Origin: Thalassobaculaceae bacterium
GTDB lineage: Bacteria; Pseudomonadota; Alphaproteobacteria; Thalassobaculales; Thalassobaculaceae
Assembly: GCA_029212785.1 (NCBI GenBank)
Contig: JARGOG010000029.1
Span: 1 to 53,734, forward strand
Reading direction: 5' to 3'
Length of the DNA stretch: 53,734 nucleotides
Part shown: one piece after another, positions 27,743 through 36,199 of the stretch
Position numbering within the stretch: position 1 is the stretch's first letter
Layout of the letters: the number at the start of each line of letters is the position of its first letter
Position numbers and translations under genes: made by a program
The notes under the pieces: generated by a model
Database searches by the model: none
Told to the model about the DNA's origin: nothing
Seen by the model: only the letters and a program-made list of their open reading frames with translations

Positions 27743-28645
27743 ATGGATCACGTCGCCGCATTTCCGGCCCCCGTCGGGCCCTTGGGGGAGACCCTGGTCC
27801 GCCTGTCCGGCGTAGGCGTGCAGCGGTCGGGACGCTGGCTGACTCGCAATGTCGATCTCGACGTGCGGCCGGGTGAGATCGTCACACTGATCGGCCCCAA
27901 CGGGTCGGGAAAGACGACCACGGCCAAGATCGCCGCGGGCGTGATGCGGGCCGACGAGGGCAGGGCTGAGACCAGGCCGGGTCTGCGCATCGGCTATGTC
28001 CCGCAGAAAATCGTCATCGACTGGACTTTGCCGATGACGGTGCGCCGGATGATGACCCTGACCGCCCGGCACGGCCCGGCGGAGATCGACCCGGCCCTGG
28101 AGGCCGTTGGCATCGCCCATCTGGCGGAGGCCGAAGCCCAGTCGCTTTCCGGCGGCGAGTTTCAGCGCGCGTTGCTGGCCCGCGCCATGGTGCGTCGGCC
28201 CGACCTGCTGATTCTGGACGAACCGGTCCAGGGCGTGGACTTCTCCGGGGAGGTCACGCTGTACGCCCTGATCAAGCGGATCCGCGACGAGACCGGCTGC
28301 GGCATCCTGCTGATCTCCCACGATCTGCATGTGGTGATGGCGGAGACCGACACGGTGGTCTGCCTGAACGGCCATGTCTGCTGCCGCGGCACGCCGCAGA
28401 GCGTGGCGGAAAACCCGGAATACCTGCGGCTGTTCGGCGGCCGGTCGGCGAGCGCGCTGGCGGTCTACAGCCACGACCACGATCACACCCATCTGCCCGA
28501 CGGGCACATCCGCAATGCCGATGGCTCGATCACCGACGGGCATGCCCGCCATCATGAGCATGAGCATGCGCATGACCATGGGCACGATCATTCCCCTCCG
28601 CACGGCCAGTCCCGCGCCAGCCAATCGGGTCAGGGCCATGCTTGA
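27743..28645 (+). CDS. znuC: Zinc ABC transporter ATPase with His-rich tail
   Basis: A 300-residue ATPase. Walker A is 'GPNGSGKTTTAKIAAGV', the Q-loop 'IGYVPQKIVID', signature 'LSGGEFQRALLARAM', Walker B 'LLILDEPVQGVDF', H-loop 'LLISHDLHVVM'. The body ends near residue 240. The remaining about 58 residues contain 16 histidines ('HHEHEHAHDHGHDH'), which probably bind zinc. The start has TGAGG upstream, and the gene overlaps znuB by 8 bases. It is controlled with znuA by the intervening Zur box. Confidence 0.94.
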   Translation: MDHVAAFPAPVGPLGETLVRLSGVGVQRSGRWLTRNVDLDVRPGEIVTLIGPNGSGKTTTAKIAAGVMRADEGRAETRPGLRIGYVPQKIVIDWTLPMTVRRMMTLTARHGPAEIDPALEAVGIAHLAEAEAQSLSGGEFQRALLARAMVRRPDLLILDEPVQGVDFSGEVTLYALIKRIRDETGCGILLISHDLHVVMAETDTVVCLNGHVCCRGTPQSVAENPEYLRLFGGRSASALAVYSHDHDHTHLPDGHIRNADGSITDGHARHHEHEHAHDHGHDHSPPHGQSRASQSGQGHA

Positions 28646-29435
28646 CGATTTTTTCCTGCGGGCGCTGCTGGCCGGAATCGGCGTCGCGGTCACCGCCGGT
28701 CCGCTCGGCTGTTTTGTGGTCTGGCGGCGGATGGCCTATTTCGGCGACACCATGGCCCATGCCGGTCTGCTCGGCGTCGCGCTGGCTCTGGTGTTCCAGG
28801 TTGCCCCGGTGATCGGCGTCTTCGCCGTCACCGCCGCCATTGCCGCCGTGTTGCTGCTGCTTGACCGCCGCCGCGCGCTGTCGACCGACGCGCTGCTCGG
28901 ACTGCTCGCCCATGGGACGCTGGCGGTCGGGCTGGTGCTCGTCGCCCTGATGACCAATGTCCGGATCGACCTGACGGCGCTGCTGTTCGGCGACGTGCTG
29001 GCCGTCGGGGTCAGCGACGTCGTGCTGATCTGGGCCGGCGGCGCTGTGGTCCTGGCGGGGCTCGCCTGGTTCTGGCGCCCGCTGCTGGCCGATACCGTCC
29101 ACCCGGATCTCGCCGCTGCCGAGGGCATGCGCCCGGACCGCGCGCGCGCCGTGCTGATGCTGCTGATGGCACTGGTGATCGCGGTGGCGATGAAGGTCGT
29201 CGGCGTTCTGCTGATCACCGCGCTGCTGATCATCCCGGCGGCGGCCGCCCGGCGACTGTCGGCAACGCCGGAGGCGATGGCGGTCCTGGCCTCGTTGACG
29301 GGGGCGCTGTCAGTCGTGCTCGGCCTGGTGGCGTCGCTGCAATGGGACACGCCGTCGGGGCCGTCGATCGTCGTCGCGGCAGTTGTGCTGTTTGGGCTCG
29401 GGCTGGTTCTGCCGGCCTTCCGGATCGGACGCTGA
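28638..29435 (+). CDS. znuB: Zinc ABC transporter permease
   Basis: A 265-residue inner-membrane protein with about seven to eight hydrophobic helices and ABC-3 family features: 'PLGCFVVWRRMAYFGDTMAH' near the N-terminus, 'LLFGDVLAVG' in the middle, and 'GVLLITALLIIPAAAARRL' near the C-terminus. The ATG at 28638 gives the family N-terminus; the frame is open further upstream, but that part overlaps znuC's His-rich tail and is not like ZnuB. The overlap of 8 bases with znuC implies coupled translation. The last znu gene in the unit. Confidence 0.94.
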   Translation: MLDDFFLRALLAGIGVAVTAGPLGCFVVWRRMAYFGDTMAHAGLLGVALALVFQVAPVIGVFAVTAAIAAVLLLLDRRRALSTDALLGLLAHGTLAVGLVLVALMTNVRIDLTALLFGDVLAVGVSDVVLIWAGGAVVLAGLAWFWRPLLADTVHPDLAAAEGMRPDRARAVLMLLMALVIAVAMKVVGVLLITALLIIPAAAARRLSATPEAMAVLASLTGALSVVLGLVASLQWDTPSGPSIVVAAVVLFGLGLVLPAFRIGR

Positions 29436-29465
29436 ACCGGGCCTACGCCTCTCAGATCAGGCTGA

Positions 29466-29485
29466 CCGGGCGCGGATCCGCCCGG
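29466..29485 (+). terminator. GC hairpin after znuB, no U-tract
   Basis: 'CCGGGCGCGGATCCGCCCGG' forms a perfect 7-bp stem with a 6-base loop, 30 bases after the znuB stop. No run of T follows, so it may be a weak terminator or an mRNA 3'-end protector only. Confidence 0.35.
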
Positions 29486-29533
29486 AAGTGCCGGTGATGG
29501 TGAAGCGTTGGGGCCAAATCGCGGAATCCAGAT

Positions 29534-30070
29534 CTAGGACACGACGCAGGCCTCGAGCCGGCCGGTATCGGCTTCGCTGTTGTCGTCGAAGGTCGCCTCG
29601 CGGGTCACGGTGCCGCGGCCCGGTGCTGTGAACGCGGCGCGGATGTGGCCGTCGGCAATCTCATCGTCGGAGACGACCGTCGGTGCGAAGCCGGCCGTAT
29701 CGTCCAGATCGATCCTGAACCCGAAGGTTTCTCCCGGTTCGAACCGGCGGAATTTCATCGTCATAACGGTGTCACCATCGCCAATATCGGTTCGATTCTC
29801 GATTTCAGCGCTTCCTGTCGCCTCTTCGAAGGGTTGGTAGACGCTGAGGCCGGCGCCCCGCTCCGTGACGTCGAAGATCAGCCGCCCCTGGGACGGGCCG
29901 AGATCGATCTCGACGTCGGTCACCGACCATCCCGGGTCGCTCGCATTGAACAGGGTGAAGCGGTCGGCCGGAGACCCTTCCGCAAAGGTAACGATCAGGC
30001 GCGGGCCGCAGGCGTCGGCCAGGGCGGACCCGGGGAAGAGCAGCAGGGAGAGGCACATGAGAAGGCGCAT
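29534..30070 (-). CDS. Secreted protein, 'aggregation factor core'-like
   Basis: A 178-residue exported protein with a signal peptide (about residues 1-18, 'LLLFPGSALA'). A strong AGGAGG stands before the start. The mature part is acidic and beta-rich. The phrases 'RFTLFNASDPGW', 'GRLIFDVTERGAGLSVYQPF' and 'LDDTAGFAPTVVSDDEIADG' resemble proteins annotated 'aggregation factor core' in other Alphaproteobacteria; I recall this likeness and cannot verify it. Two cysteines (one at the mature N-terminus, one near the C-terminus) could pair. No enzymatic motif is visible. Confidence 0.65.
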   Translation of the reverse strand: MRLLMCLSLLLFPGSALADACGPRLIVTFAEGSPADRFTLFNASDPGWSVTDVEIDLGPSQGRLIFDVTERGAGLSVYQPFEEATGSAEIENRTDIGDGDTVMTMKFRRFEPGETFGFRIDLDDTAGFAPTVVSDDEIADGHIRAAFTAPGRGTVTREATFDDNSEADTGRLEACVVS

Positions 30071-30184
30071 CTAATCCTCCTGTATCGGCAATGATGTCAA
30101 TTAGATAGGCCGTTTCACTCCATTGTAACCCCAGAATCGGTTTCAGTAGTGGGGCTCGGTACTACCGGGTCGGGACAGGCCCGG

Positions 30185-31666
30185 TCAGCCGCCGTCGCCG
30201 AACAGCAGGGTGATGTTGATGCGCCGGTTGGTATGACCCGGGGCGAAGGAGAAACGATCTGTCTCGTGGATCAGTCGGCTATCGAAAACGACCGCCCGGT
30301 TGGCCCGGTGCGGCACCCGGATGAAGTCGGCCCGCCGCGCACCGAGGTAGTCGTAGATGAAATCGGCCGATGCGGTGTTGTAGGTGCGGAAGTCCCAGTC
30401 CGGCGGTGCCGCCTTGCGGTAGACGATCAGCCCACCGGTCTCCGGATCCAGGTTCGCGTCGTCCGGCGTGATCCAGAAGTTCAGATTGATCCGGGCGAAG
30501 TCGGCATGCGGGTTGATGCCGGCCATGGATTGCTCGTAGCTGTAGCCCCAGATCACCTTGATCGCGAGGCCGCCGAACGCCGCCGGCATCCGCTCCTGGA
30601 GCTCCTCGGCGATGCGGACGACCAGCGGGTCACCGAACCCTTCGCGGAAATAGGCGCCGAGGTATCCGGCCGCCTTGATCTGGTGCCAGATCGTGCTGTC
30701 CCAGCAGAAGCGCCGCAGCGCCGTGAGCGCCGTGGGGGTCAGCATGTCGTCGATGGTGATCGCCCGTGGATCGCCGTCCAGGAACGCCCGCTCCCGGCCG
30801 GCCCAGTCGATAGTCTCGTTCAGGACAGGGGCATCGTCCCAACCGGTGGAGGCAAGGTGAACGATGCGACCGTAGCTGCGCGCCAGCGTCGCGTAGCGGG
30901 CATCATCGAGATCGAAAGTGGCTGCCCGCCGCTCCTCAGCGCTCAGGCCGTCGATCACGCGGGCGTAGCGGTCGGGTTCGTCCGCGAGTTCGGGGGGCAG
31001 CAGCCCGCGGTCGCGCAGATGCTGCAACTGGGCTCGGTCGTGGGCGAGCCGATGCCAGCAACTCAGCCGTGGGATCGGCTTGACCGGTTCTGTCGGCAGA
31101 TCCGGGTCCGGGTCCGGTCCGTGATCAGTCAGCGCGCGTCCGTGCAGCAGGCGGGCATTGCGGCGATACGCTTCCGCTGCGCCGGTGAGGTCGCCGGCGG
31201 CGACCCGGGCGACGCCGAGGTTGAACCAGAGCGATGGCTCCGTAAGGCGCAGGCGTGCGACCCGCGCGAACAGACGGGCGGCATCCTCGGGTTGGCCCAT
31301 CGACATCAGGCGTTCGGCGAGTGCCGTCGCGGCGCCGACGTCTCCCGGATTGAGAATCAGGGTGCGCTTGGCGGTTGTATTCGCCGATGCCAGTCGCCCC
31401 AGCCCGACAAGCGCCGTCGCCAGGTTGGCATGCAATACCGATGACAGTGGCGCGGCGCGCACGGCGCCTTCGAGATAGGAAACGGCAGTCTGAGCATCGC
31501 CGCCGCGAAGGGCGATCAGGCCTAACTGAGCCAGCGCCATCGGGTGATGCGGCGCATCTTTCAGGACGTCGGCATAGAGCGCGCGCGCCTGCTCGACAGC
31601 GCCGGCAGTCAGTTTCCCGGACGCCTGCTTCAGGCGGTCCTCAATGGTGGTGGGGGCGACATACAT
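30185..31666 (-). CDS. TPR protein with 2OG-Fe(II) oxygenase domain
   Basis: A 493-residue two-part protein. Residues about 1-180 are TPR repeats ('QARALYADVLKDAPHHPMAL', 'AVSYLEGAVRAAPLSSVLHA'). The C-terminal half resembles an iron/2-oxoglutarate oxygenase: the His-x-Asp motif in 'INPHADFARINLNFWIT' (about residue 387), the distal His in 'VVFDSRLIHETDRF', and the 2OG-binding Arg in 'HTNRRINITLLFG'. Such enzymes hydroxylate protein, sugar or small-molecule substrates. All expected ligands are present. It diverges from the intradiol-type gene and lies 114 bases downstream of the secreted protein's start on the same strand. Substrate unknown. Confidence 0.82.
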   Translation of the reverse strand: MYVAPTTIEDRLKQASGKLTAGAVEQARALYADVLKDAPHHPMALAQLGLIALRGGDAQTAVSYLEGAVRAAPLSSVLHANLATALVGLGRLASANTTAKRTLILNPGDVGAATALAERLMSMGQPEDAARLFARVARLRLTEPSLWFNLGVARVAAGDLTGAAEAYRRNARLLHGRALTDHGPDPDPDLPTEPVKPIPRLSCWHRLAHDRAQLQHLRDRGLLPPELADEPDRYARVIDGLSAEERRAATFDLDDARYATLARSYGRIVHLASTGWDDAPVLNETIDWAGRERAFLDGDPRAITIDDMLTPTALTALRRFCWDSTIWHQIKAAGYLGAYFREGFGDPLVVRIAEELQERMPAAFGGLAIKVIWGYSYEQSMAGINPHADFARINLNFWITPDDANLDPETGGLIVYRKAAPPDWDFRTYNTASADFIYDYLGARRADFIRVPHRANRAVVFDSRLIHETDRFSFAPGHTNRRINITLLFGDGG

Positions 31667-31715
31667 TGCATTTCAAGGGTATTTCAGGAGAGCATTGAAG
31701 ACTAGGGGAGGGTGA

Positions 31716-32294
31716 ATGAAATCTCGTCGGACGTTCCTTGTGGGGGGATTGTGTGCCGCCTCGGCGTTGCCGGCGGTGGCGCTGCCGTTTTCCGCGTCGG
31801 CCGATCATCTCGTGCGCTCTCCATTTTGCGGCAAGGACTATGGGACGACGCCGTGGCAGCCGGCAGGAGAGTATTTTCTGGAAGGAGCGCCGGAGCGGGT
31901 CAATCTCGCCGACGACGACCCGGGCGGAGTGACGGTGGAGCTCTTCGGCTCGGTCTTCGACAGCCATTGCCATCCGGTGATCGGCGCGCGGATCGACATC
32001 TGGCAGTCCGATCATTTCGGCCAATACGATGAGGAGGGGTTCAAACTGCGCGGCCATCAGGTGACCGGGCCGTCGGGGACCTACTGCTTCGTCACCGTGA
32101 TCCCGGCGCCGCATGATGACGACCCGCCGCATTTCCATACAAGGGTCATCGGCCCGGCCGGAAAGCGGCTGACGACGAATGTCTACCTGCCCTCGGACGG
32201 GAAGGGCGGCGGCGGAAAGGTCGACCCGTCGCTCATCGCGATCAGCGACGCCTGGGGCGAGATCCGCCGGGTCCGCTTCGATTTCGTCCTCTGA
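31716..32294 (+). CDS. Tat-exported intradiol-dioxygenase-like protein
   Basis: A 192-residue protein with a twin-arginine signal ('KSRRTFLVGG', cleavage near residue 30). The rest resembles the C-terminal domain of intradiol ring-cleavage dioxygenases: 'VIGARIDIWQSDHFGQYD' supplies the first iron-ligand Tyr (Y104), and 'PHFHTRV' supplies the two His (H139, H141). The usual second Tyr in a P-G-x-Y motif is absent: the sequence reads 'IPAPHDDDPPHFH', with H133 at that point and a shortened loop. It is shorter than classical catechol or protocatechuate enzymes. GGGGAGGG precedes the start. Activity on catechols is therefore uncertain. Confidence 0.78.
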   Translation: MKSRRTFLVGGLCAASALPAVALPFSASADHLVRSPFCGKDYGTTPWQPAGEYFLEGAPERVNLADDDPGGVTVELFGSVFDSHCHPVIGARIDIWQSDHFGQYDEEGFKLRGHQVTGPSGTYCFVTVIPAPHDDDPPHFHTRVIGPAGKRLTTNVYLPSDGKGGGGKVDPSLIAISDAWGEIRRVRFDFVL

Positions 32295-32302
32295 CCACCC
32301 GC

Positions 32303-33997
32303 CTACGCCGCCCGGATCCGCTCGACGAAGGTGGTCAACTGGGACTTCAGCGTGTCGAACTGGCGGTTCAACTGGCCGATGGATTCGGACACCAGTCCGA
32401 CATCGGCGCCGGTCTCCTGGGACAGGCCGCTGACTGACTGGATCGTCGAGACGGTGCGCTCCACGTTGTCGGCCGCGTTCTGGGCGCTCTCCGAGATCTC
32501 CCGCGTCGCCTGACCCTGCTGTTCGATGGACTCGGCGATGGTTGAGGTGATCGCATCGACCTCCTCGGTGGCCTCGGATATCCGCCGGATCGCGTCAACG
32601 GCGCCGCTGGTCGACTCCTGAATCGCCCGAATCTGCTCGGAGATCTCTTCCGTCGCCTTCGCCGTTTGGGTCGCCAGGCTCTTCACCTCCGACGCGACCA
32701 CCGCGAAGCCCTTGCCGGCGTCTCCGGCCCGGGCCGCCTCGATCGTCGCGTTCAATGCCAGCAGGTTGGTCTGCTCGGCGATGTCCTGAATCAGCGCGAC
32801 GACGTTGCCGATCTTCTCGGCACCTTCCGCCAGGCTCTCGATCTGCCGGTTGGTCGCCTGGGCCGTCGCGGTGGCGTCCTTGCTGGTCCGCGCCGACTGC
32901 TCGACCTGACGGTTGATCTCGGCGATCGACGCGGTCAGTTCATTGGCGGCCATGGCGACCGCCTGCACGGCCGCGTTGGTCTGCTCCGACATGGCGCCGA
33001 CGGAATCGGTTTCGCTGACCATCCGGGTATTGGAGGAGACCAGACGCTCGGCGGTTCCGCTCATCTCGTTCGCCGAGAGGGAAACCGCGTCGACGACGTT
33101 GCGCACCGAGGCGTCGAATTCGTCCGAGAGCGCGACCATGGCGGCGCGGCGCTCGGCCACGGCGGCCTCCTGGCTGCTCTCGCGCTCCTCGCGCAGCCGC
33201 TCCACCTCTCGGGCGCTGTGTTTGAAGACTTCGACCGTGGCTGCCATCGAGCCGAGCTCGTCGGTGCGCTCGGTAAAGGGAACCGAGGTGTCCAGGTCGC
33301 CATCCGCCAACCGGGTCATGGCCGAGGACAGGCCGTTCAGACCGCGCACGACGCTCAACGTCACCCAGGCGATCAACGGCAGGATCACGACGAGACCGAC
33401 CACTGCCATGATGACCGACATCATGCGGGCGTTGTCGACCGCCTGCTCGCCTTCGAAGAGCCGGTTCTCCAACTCCGTGTTTGCCTTGTCGTAGATCGTC
33501 GTCAGCGATGCGGCGAACCGCTCGCCGGCGCCGTCGATCACGTCATCGATCTCAGCGAAGGCAGCGTCGTTCGCGTTCGAGGAGATGGCCTCGGCCAGAT
33601 CGACCTGGATCGCTTTGGCGAGCGCGGCGAAATCCGCATCGAGGGTCGCGGCTTGTGCGCTGATGTCGACCTGTTCGGCCAGCGAGGAAACGGTCGGGAG
33701 ACTCTTGGTGATGAACCCGATTGCCTGGGCGATGGTCTCGGCGCGCTCCGGCTGGATCCGCCCTTCGGTCTTGTCGATGATGGAGTCCATTGCCGCCAGC
33801 AGCAGCTCGATATTGGCGAGCCGCGCATCGGTCAGGACGGCGACCTCATGCTGGAGTTCGCTTGCGTCGGCCGTCTTCATCTTGACCGTGTTCGCGGAGT
33901 CGAACTGGATTGCACCAAGGGCTGCGACGACGATCACGACCAAGGTCGCAAGGACGATCATCCGGCCTTTGAGTGACCAGCTTCTGGTGCCCAACAT
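32303..33997 (-). CDS. Methyl-accepting chemotaxis protein
   Basis: A 564-residue membrane receptor. One helix at about residues 11-31, a helical periplasmic sensor domain (about 32-185), a second helix ('[18 protein letters not shown]'), a HAMP domain ('[20 protein letters not shown]'), then the cytoplasmic signalling rod with its conserved hairpin tip '[20 protein letters not shown]'. No CheR-tethering tail is seen. The start at 33997 has GGGAGGAAG just upstream; an earlier in-frame start at 34081 lacks that support. The upstream 34000-34100 stretch is AT-rich and probably the promoter. The ligand is unknown. It is convergent with the intradiol-type gene. Confidence 0.92.
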   Translation of the reverse strand: MLGTRSWSLKGRMIVLATLVVIVVAALGAIQFDSANTVKMKTADASELQHEVAVLTDARLANIELLLAAMDSIIDKTEGRIQPERAETIAQAIGFITKSLPTVSSLAEQVDISAQAATLDADFAALAKAIQVDLAEAISSNANDAAFAEIDDVIDGAGERFAASLTTIYDKANTELENRLFEGEQAVDNARMMSVIMAVVGLVVILPLIAWVTLSVVRGLNGLSSAMTRLADGDLDTSVPFTERTDELGSMAATVEVFKHSAREVERLREERESSQEAAVAERRAAMVALSDEFDASVRNVVDAVSLSANEMSGTAERLVSSNTRMVSETDSVGAMSEQTNAAVQAVAMAANELTASIAEINRQVEQSARTSKDATATAQATNRQIESLAEGAEKIGNVVALIQDIAEQTNLLALNATIEAARAGDAGKGFAVVASEVKSLATQTAKATEEISEQIRAIQESTSGAVDAIRRISEATEEVDAITSTIAESIEQQGQATREISESAQNAADNVERTVSTIQSVSGLSQETGADVGLVSESIGQLNRQFDTLKSQLTTFVERIRAA

Positions 33998-34121
33998 TTC
34001 TTCCTCCCCCAACGATTGAGAGATTTGAAATATGGCAAATACATTAATAGGAAATGAAGCTATTGGTGAAAATACAGACAAAATAGCGCTTGCGTCGCTG
34101 TCGACAGCGCTTTGAAGTGGC

Positions 34122-34154
34122 GGGTGCCGCTGGCCGCATGTCGCCGCGGCACCC
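34122..34154 (-). terminator. 9-bp stem after htpG, weak terminator
   Basis: 'GGGTGCCGC' (34122-34130) and 'GCGGCACCC' (34146-34154) pair perfectly with a 15-base loop, starting 8 bases after the htpG stop on the minus strand. No U-run follows, so termination efficiency is doubtful. Confidence 0.35.
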
Positions 34155-34162
34155 TTATGTGT

Positions 34163-36049
34163 TCAGGCGCCGAGCGCCTTGACCATCACCTCGGAGAAAC
34201 GCCGGGTGAACGCCTTCGGGTCGCTGACCGGCTCGCCCTCGAGGATCCGCGCCTGCTCGAACAGCAGATGGGCCGCGTCCTCAATACCCTCGGTCTTGCC
34301 GTCCTGCACCAGCTTGGCCAAGCCGCGGATCAGCGCATGATCCGGATTGACCTCCAGCACCCGCGGGGCCGCCTGGTCGAGCTGCTTGTGCTGGCGCAGC
34401 ATACGCTCGAGATTCATGTCCATGTCGGTCTCGTCGGCGATCAGGCAGACCGGGCTCTCCGACAGCCGGTCAGTGGTTCGCACGTCCTTGACGGTCGGGC
34501 CCAGCGCCAGCTTGACCGAGGCGATCAGGTTGTCGATCGAGCCGCTATCCTTGGTCGCGTCGTCCGTTTTCTCAGCGTCCGCGTCCGCGTCGTCCGCGCC
34601 GGATTTGATCGCGGCGAGGTCGGCGCCGCCGCGAGTGATCGACTTGAGCGGCTTGCCCTTGATCCCGTCGAACATGGTCTGAACCCAGAACTCGTCGATC
34701 GGATCGGTCAGGAACAGCACCTCCACACCCTTCTTCACGAAGCCCTCGAGCTGCGGCGACGCCTTGGCGGCGGCCTCGTCCTCGGCGGTGATGTAGTAGA
34801 TCGCCTCCTGGCCTTCCTTCATGCGCTCGACATAGCCGTCCAGGCTGGCGAGGTCGTCGCCGGCGCTCGAGCGGAAGCGCACGAGGTCGAGCAGGGCATC
34901 CTTGTTCTCGGCGCCGTCGGCGTAGAGGCCTTCCTTCAGTACCGCGCCGAAATTGTTCCAGAACTCGCCGTAGGAGGCGGAGTCCTTCTTCGCCTTCTTG
35001 GCCAGTTCGCTCAGAACGCGCTTGGTCAGCGCCTTGGAGATGGTGGTGACGACCGGATTGTGCTGCAGCATCTCGCGGCTGACGTTCAGCGGCAGATCCT
35101 CGCAATCGACCACGCCCTTCAGGAAGCGCAGCCAGGTCGGCACCAGTCCCTCGACCTCGTCGGTGATGAAGACGCGCTTCACGTACAGCTTCACGTGGTG
35201 CCGGCGCTCCGGATGGAACAGGTCGAACGGGCGCTGCGACGGCACGAACAGCAGGCCGTGGTATTCGATCCGGCCTTCGGCTTTCCAATGCAGGGTCATC
35301 CACGGATCGTCGAAGGCGTGGCCGACGTGGTGGTAGAATTCCTTATAGTCGTCGTCGGAAATCTCGCTCTTCGAGCGGGTCCACAGGGCGGAGGCCTGGT
35401 TCAGGGTCTCCTCGTCATCGCCGCTGACGAAGACGACGGGGAAGGGGATGTGGTCGGAATAAGTGCGGACGATGGTCTGGATCCGCTGCTTCTCCAGGAA
35501 CTCCTTGGCCTCCTTCTTGAGGTGCAGGGTGATGATGGTGCCGCGGGTGGCCTTCTCCGCCGGGGCGACCGTGTACTCGCCGAGCCCGTCGGAGGTCCAC
35601 AGCCAGCCGGCGGCCTCGCCCGCCTTGCGGGTCAGGACCTCGACCTTGTCGGCGACCATGAAGGCCGAATAGAAGCCGACGCCGAACTGGCCGATCAGGC
35701 TGGTGTCCTTCTTGGCGTCGCCGCTCATCTCATCGACGAAGGCCGAGGTGCCGGAGCGCGCGATGGTGCCGAGATTGTCGTGCAGTTCGCTCTCGGTCAT
35801 GCCCACCCCGTTATCGGAGAGGGTCAGCGTCTTCGCTTTGTCGTCGGCGGAGATGCGGATCTTGAAGGCGCTGTCGTCGGTCGTCAGATCCGGGGTGGAG
35901 AGCGCCAGGAAGCGCAGCTTGTCGCAGGCATCGGCGGCATTGGAGATCAGTTCGCGCAGGAACACCTCACGCTCGCTGTACAGCGCGTTCGCGACGATGT
36001 GCAGAAGTTTGGAGACTTCGGCTTGAAAGGATCTCGTTTCGGCGGCCAT
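34163..36049 (-). CDS. htpG: Molecular chaperone HtpG (Hsp90)
   Basis: A 628-residue cytoplasmic Hsp90. The N-terminal GHKL ATPase shows 'LRELISNAADACDKLRFLAL', 'DNGVGMTESEL', 'GQFGVGFYSAFMVADKVEV' and 'GTIITLHLK'. The middle domain has 'RIEYHGLLFVPSQRPFDLF', and the C-terminal dimerisation domain ends the chain. Length fits the family. The ATG at 36049 begins the family N-terminus ('MAAETRSFQAEVSKLLHIV'); the frame is open far upstream only because it lies antisense to the next gene. A RpoH-type promoter precedes it at 36099-36125. Confidence 0.97.
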   Translation of the reverse strand: MAAETRSFQAEVSKLLHIVANALYSEREVFLRELISNAADACDKLRFLALSTPDLTTDDSAFKIRISADDKAKTLTLSDNGVGMTESELHDNLGTIARSGTSAFVDEMSGDAKKDTSLIGQFGVGFYSAFMVADKVEVLTRKAGEAAGWLWTSDGLGEYTVAPAEKATRGTIITLHLKKEAKEFLEKQRIQTIVRTYSDHIPFPVVFVSGDDEETLNQASALWTRSKSEISDDDYKEFYHHVGHAFDDPWMTLHWKAEGRIEYHGLLFVPSQRPFDLFHPERRHHVKLYVKRVFITDEVEGLVPTWLRFLKGVVDCEDLPLNVSREMLQHNPVVTTISKALTKRVLSELAKKAKKDSASYGEFWNNFGAVLKEGLYADGAENKDALLDLVRFRSSAGDDLASLDGYVERMKEGQEAIYYITAEDEAAAKASPQLEGFVKKGVEVLFLTDPIDEFWVQTMFDGIKGKPLKSITRGGADLAAIKSGADDADADAEKTDDATKDSGSIDNLIASVKLALGPTVKDVRTTDRLSESPVCLIADETDMDMNLERMLRQHKQLDQAAPRVLEVNPDHALIRGLAKLVQDGKTEGIEDAAHLLFEQARILEGEPVSDPKAFTRRFSEVMVKALGA

Positions 36050-36098
36050 GGCAGGGGGTCCGTTGTTGCTAGTGTGGACTTGTGTGGACGGCTTCGAG

Positions 36099-36125
36099 AT
36101 ATGGCCGATCCGCGACGGCTGCAAG
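36099..36125 (-). promoter_or_regulatory. RpoH (sigma-32)-type promoter of htpG
   Basis: On the minus strand, 'CTTG' (36125-36122) is followed after 17 bases by 'CCATAT' (36104-36099). This fits the alphaproteobacterial RpoH pattern CTTG-N17/18-CYTATNT with one deviation. It lies about 50 bases before the htpG start. rpoH itself is at 46.5 kb in this window. Confidence 0.6.
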
Positions 36126-36199
36126 ACCTTCTCTCCGCGGAAGCCGTTATGTGTTATGCGGGTGTTTGCACTGAACGGACCGCGTCGTAAATCTCCCCA

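Noticed and set aside
28374-28637. Extended N-terminus of ZnuB
   Set aside because: It overlaps the znuC His-rich tail in another frame and lacks any likeness to ZnuB; the ATG at 28638 with an 8-base overlap is typical.
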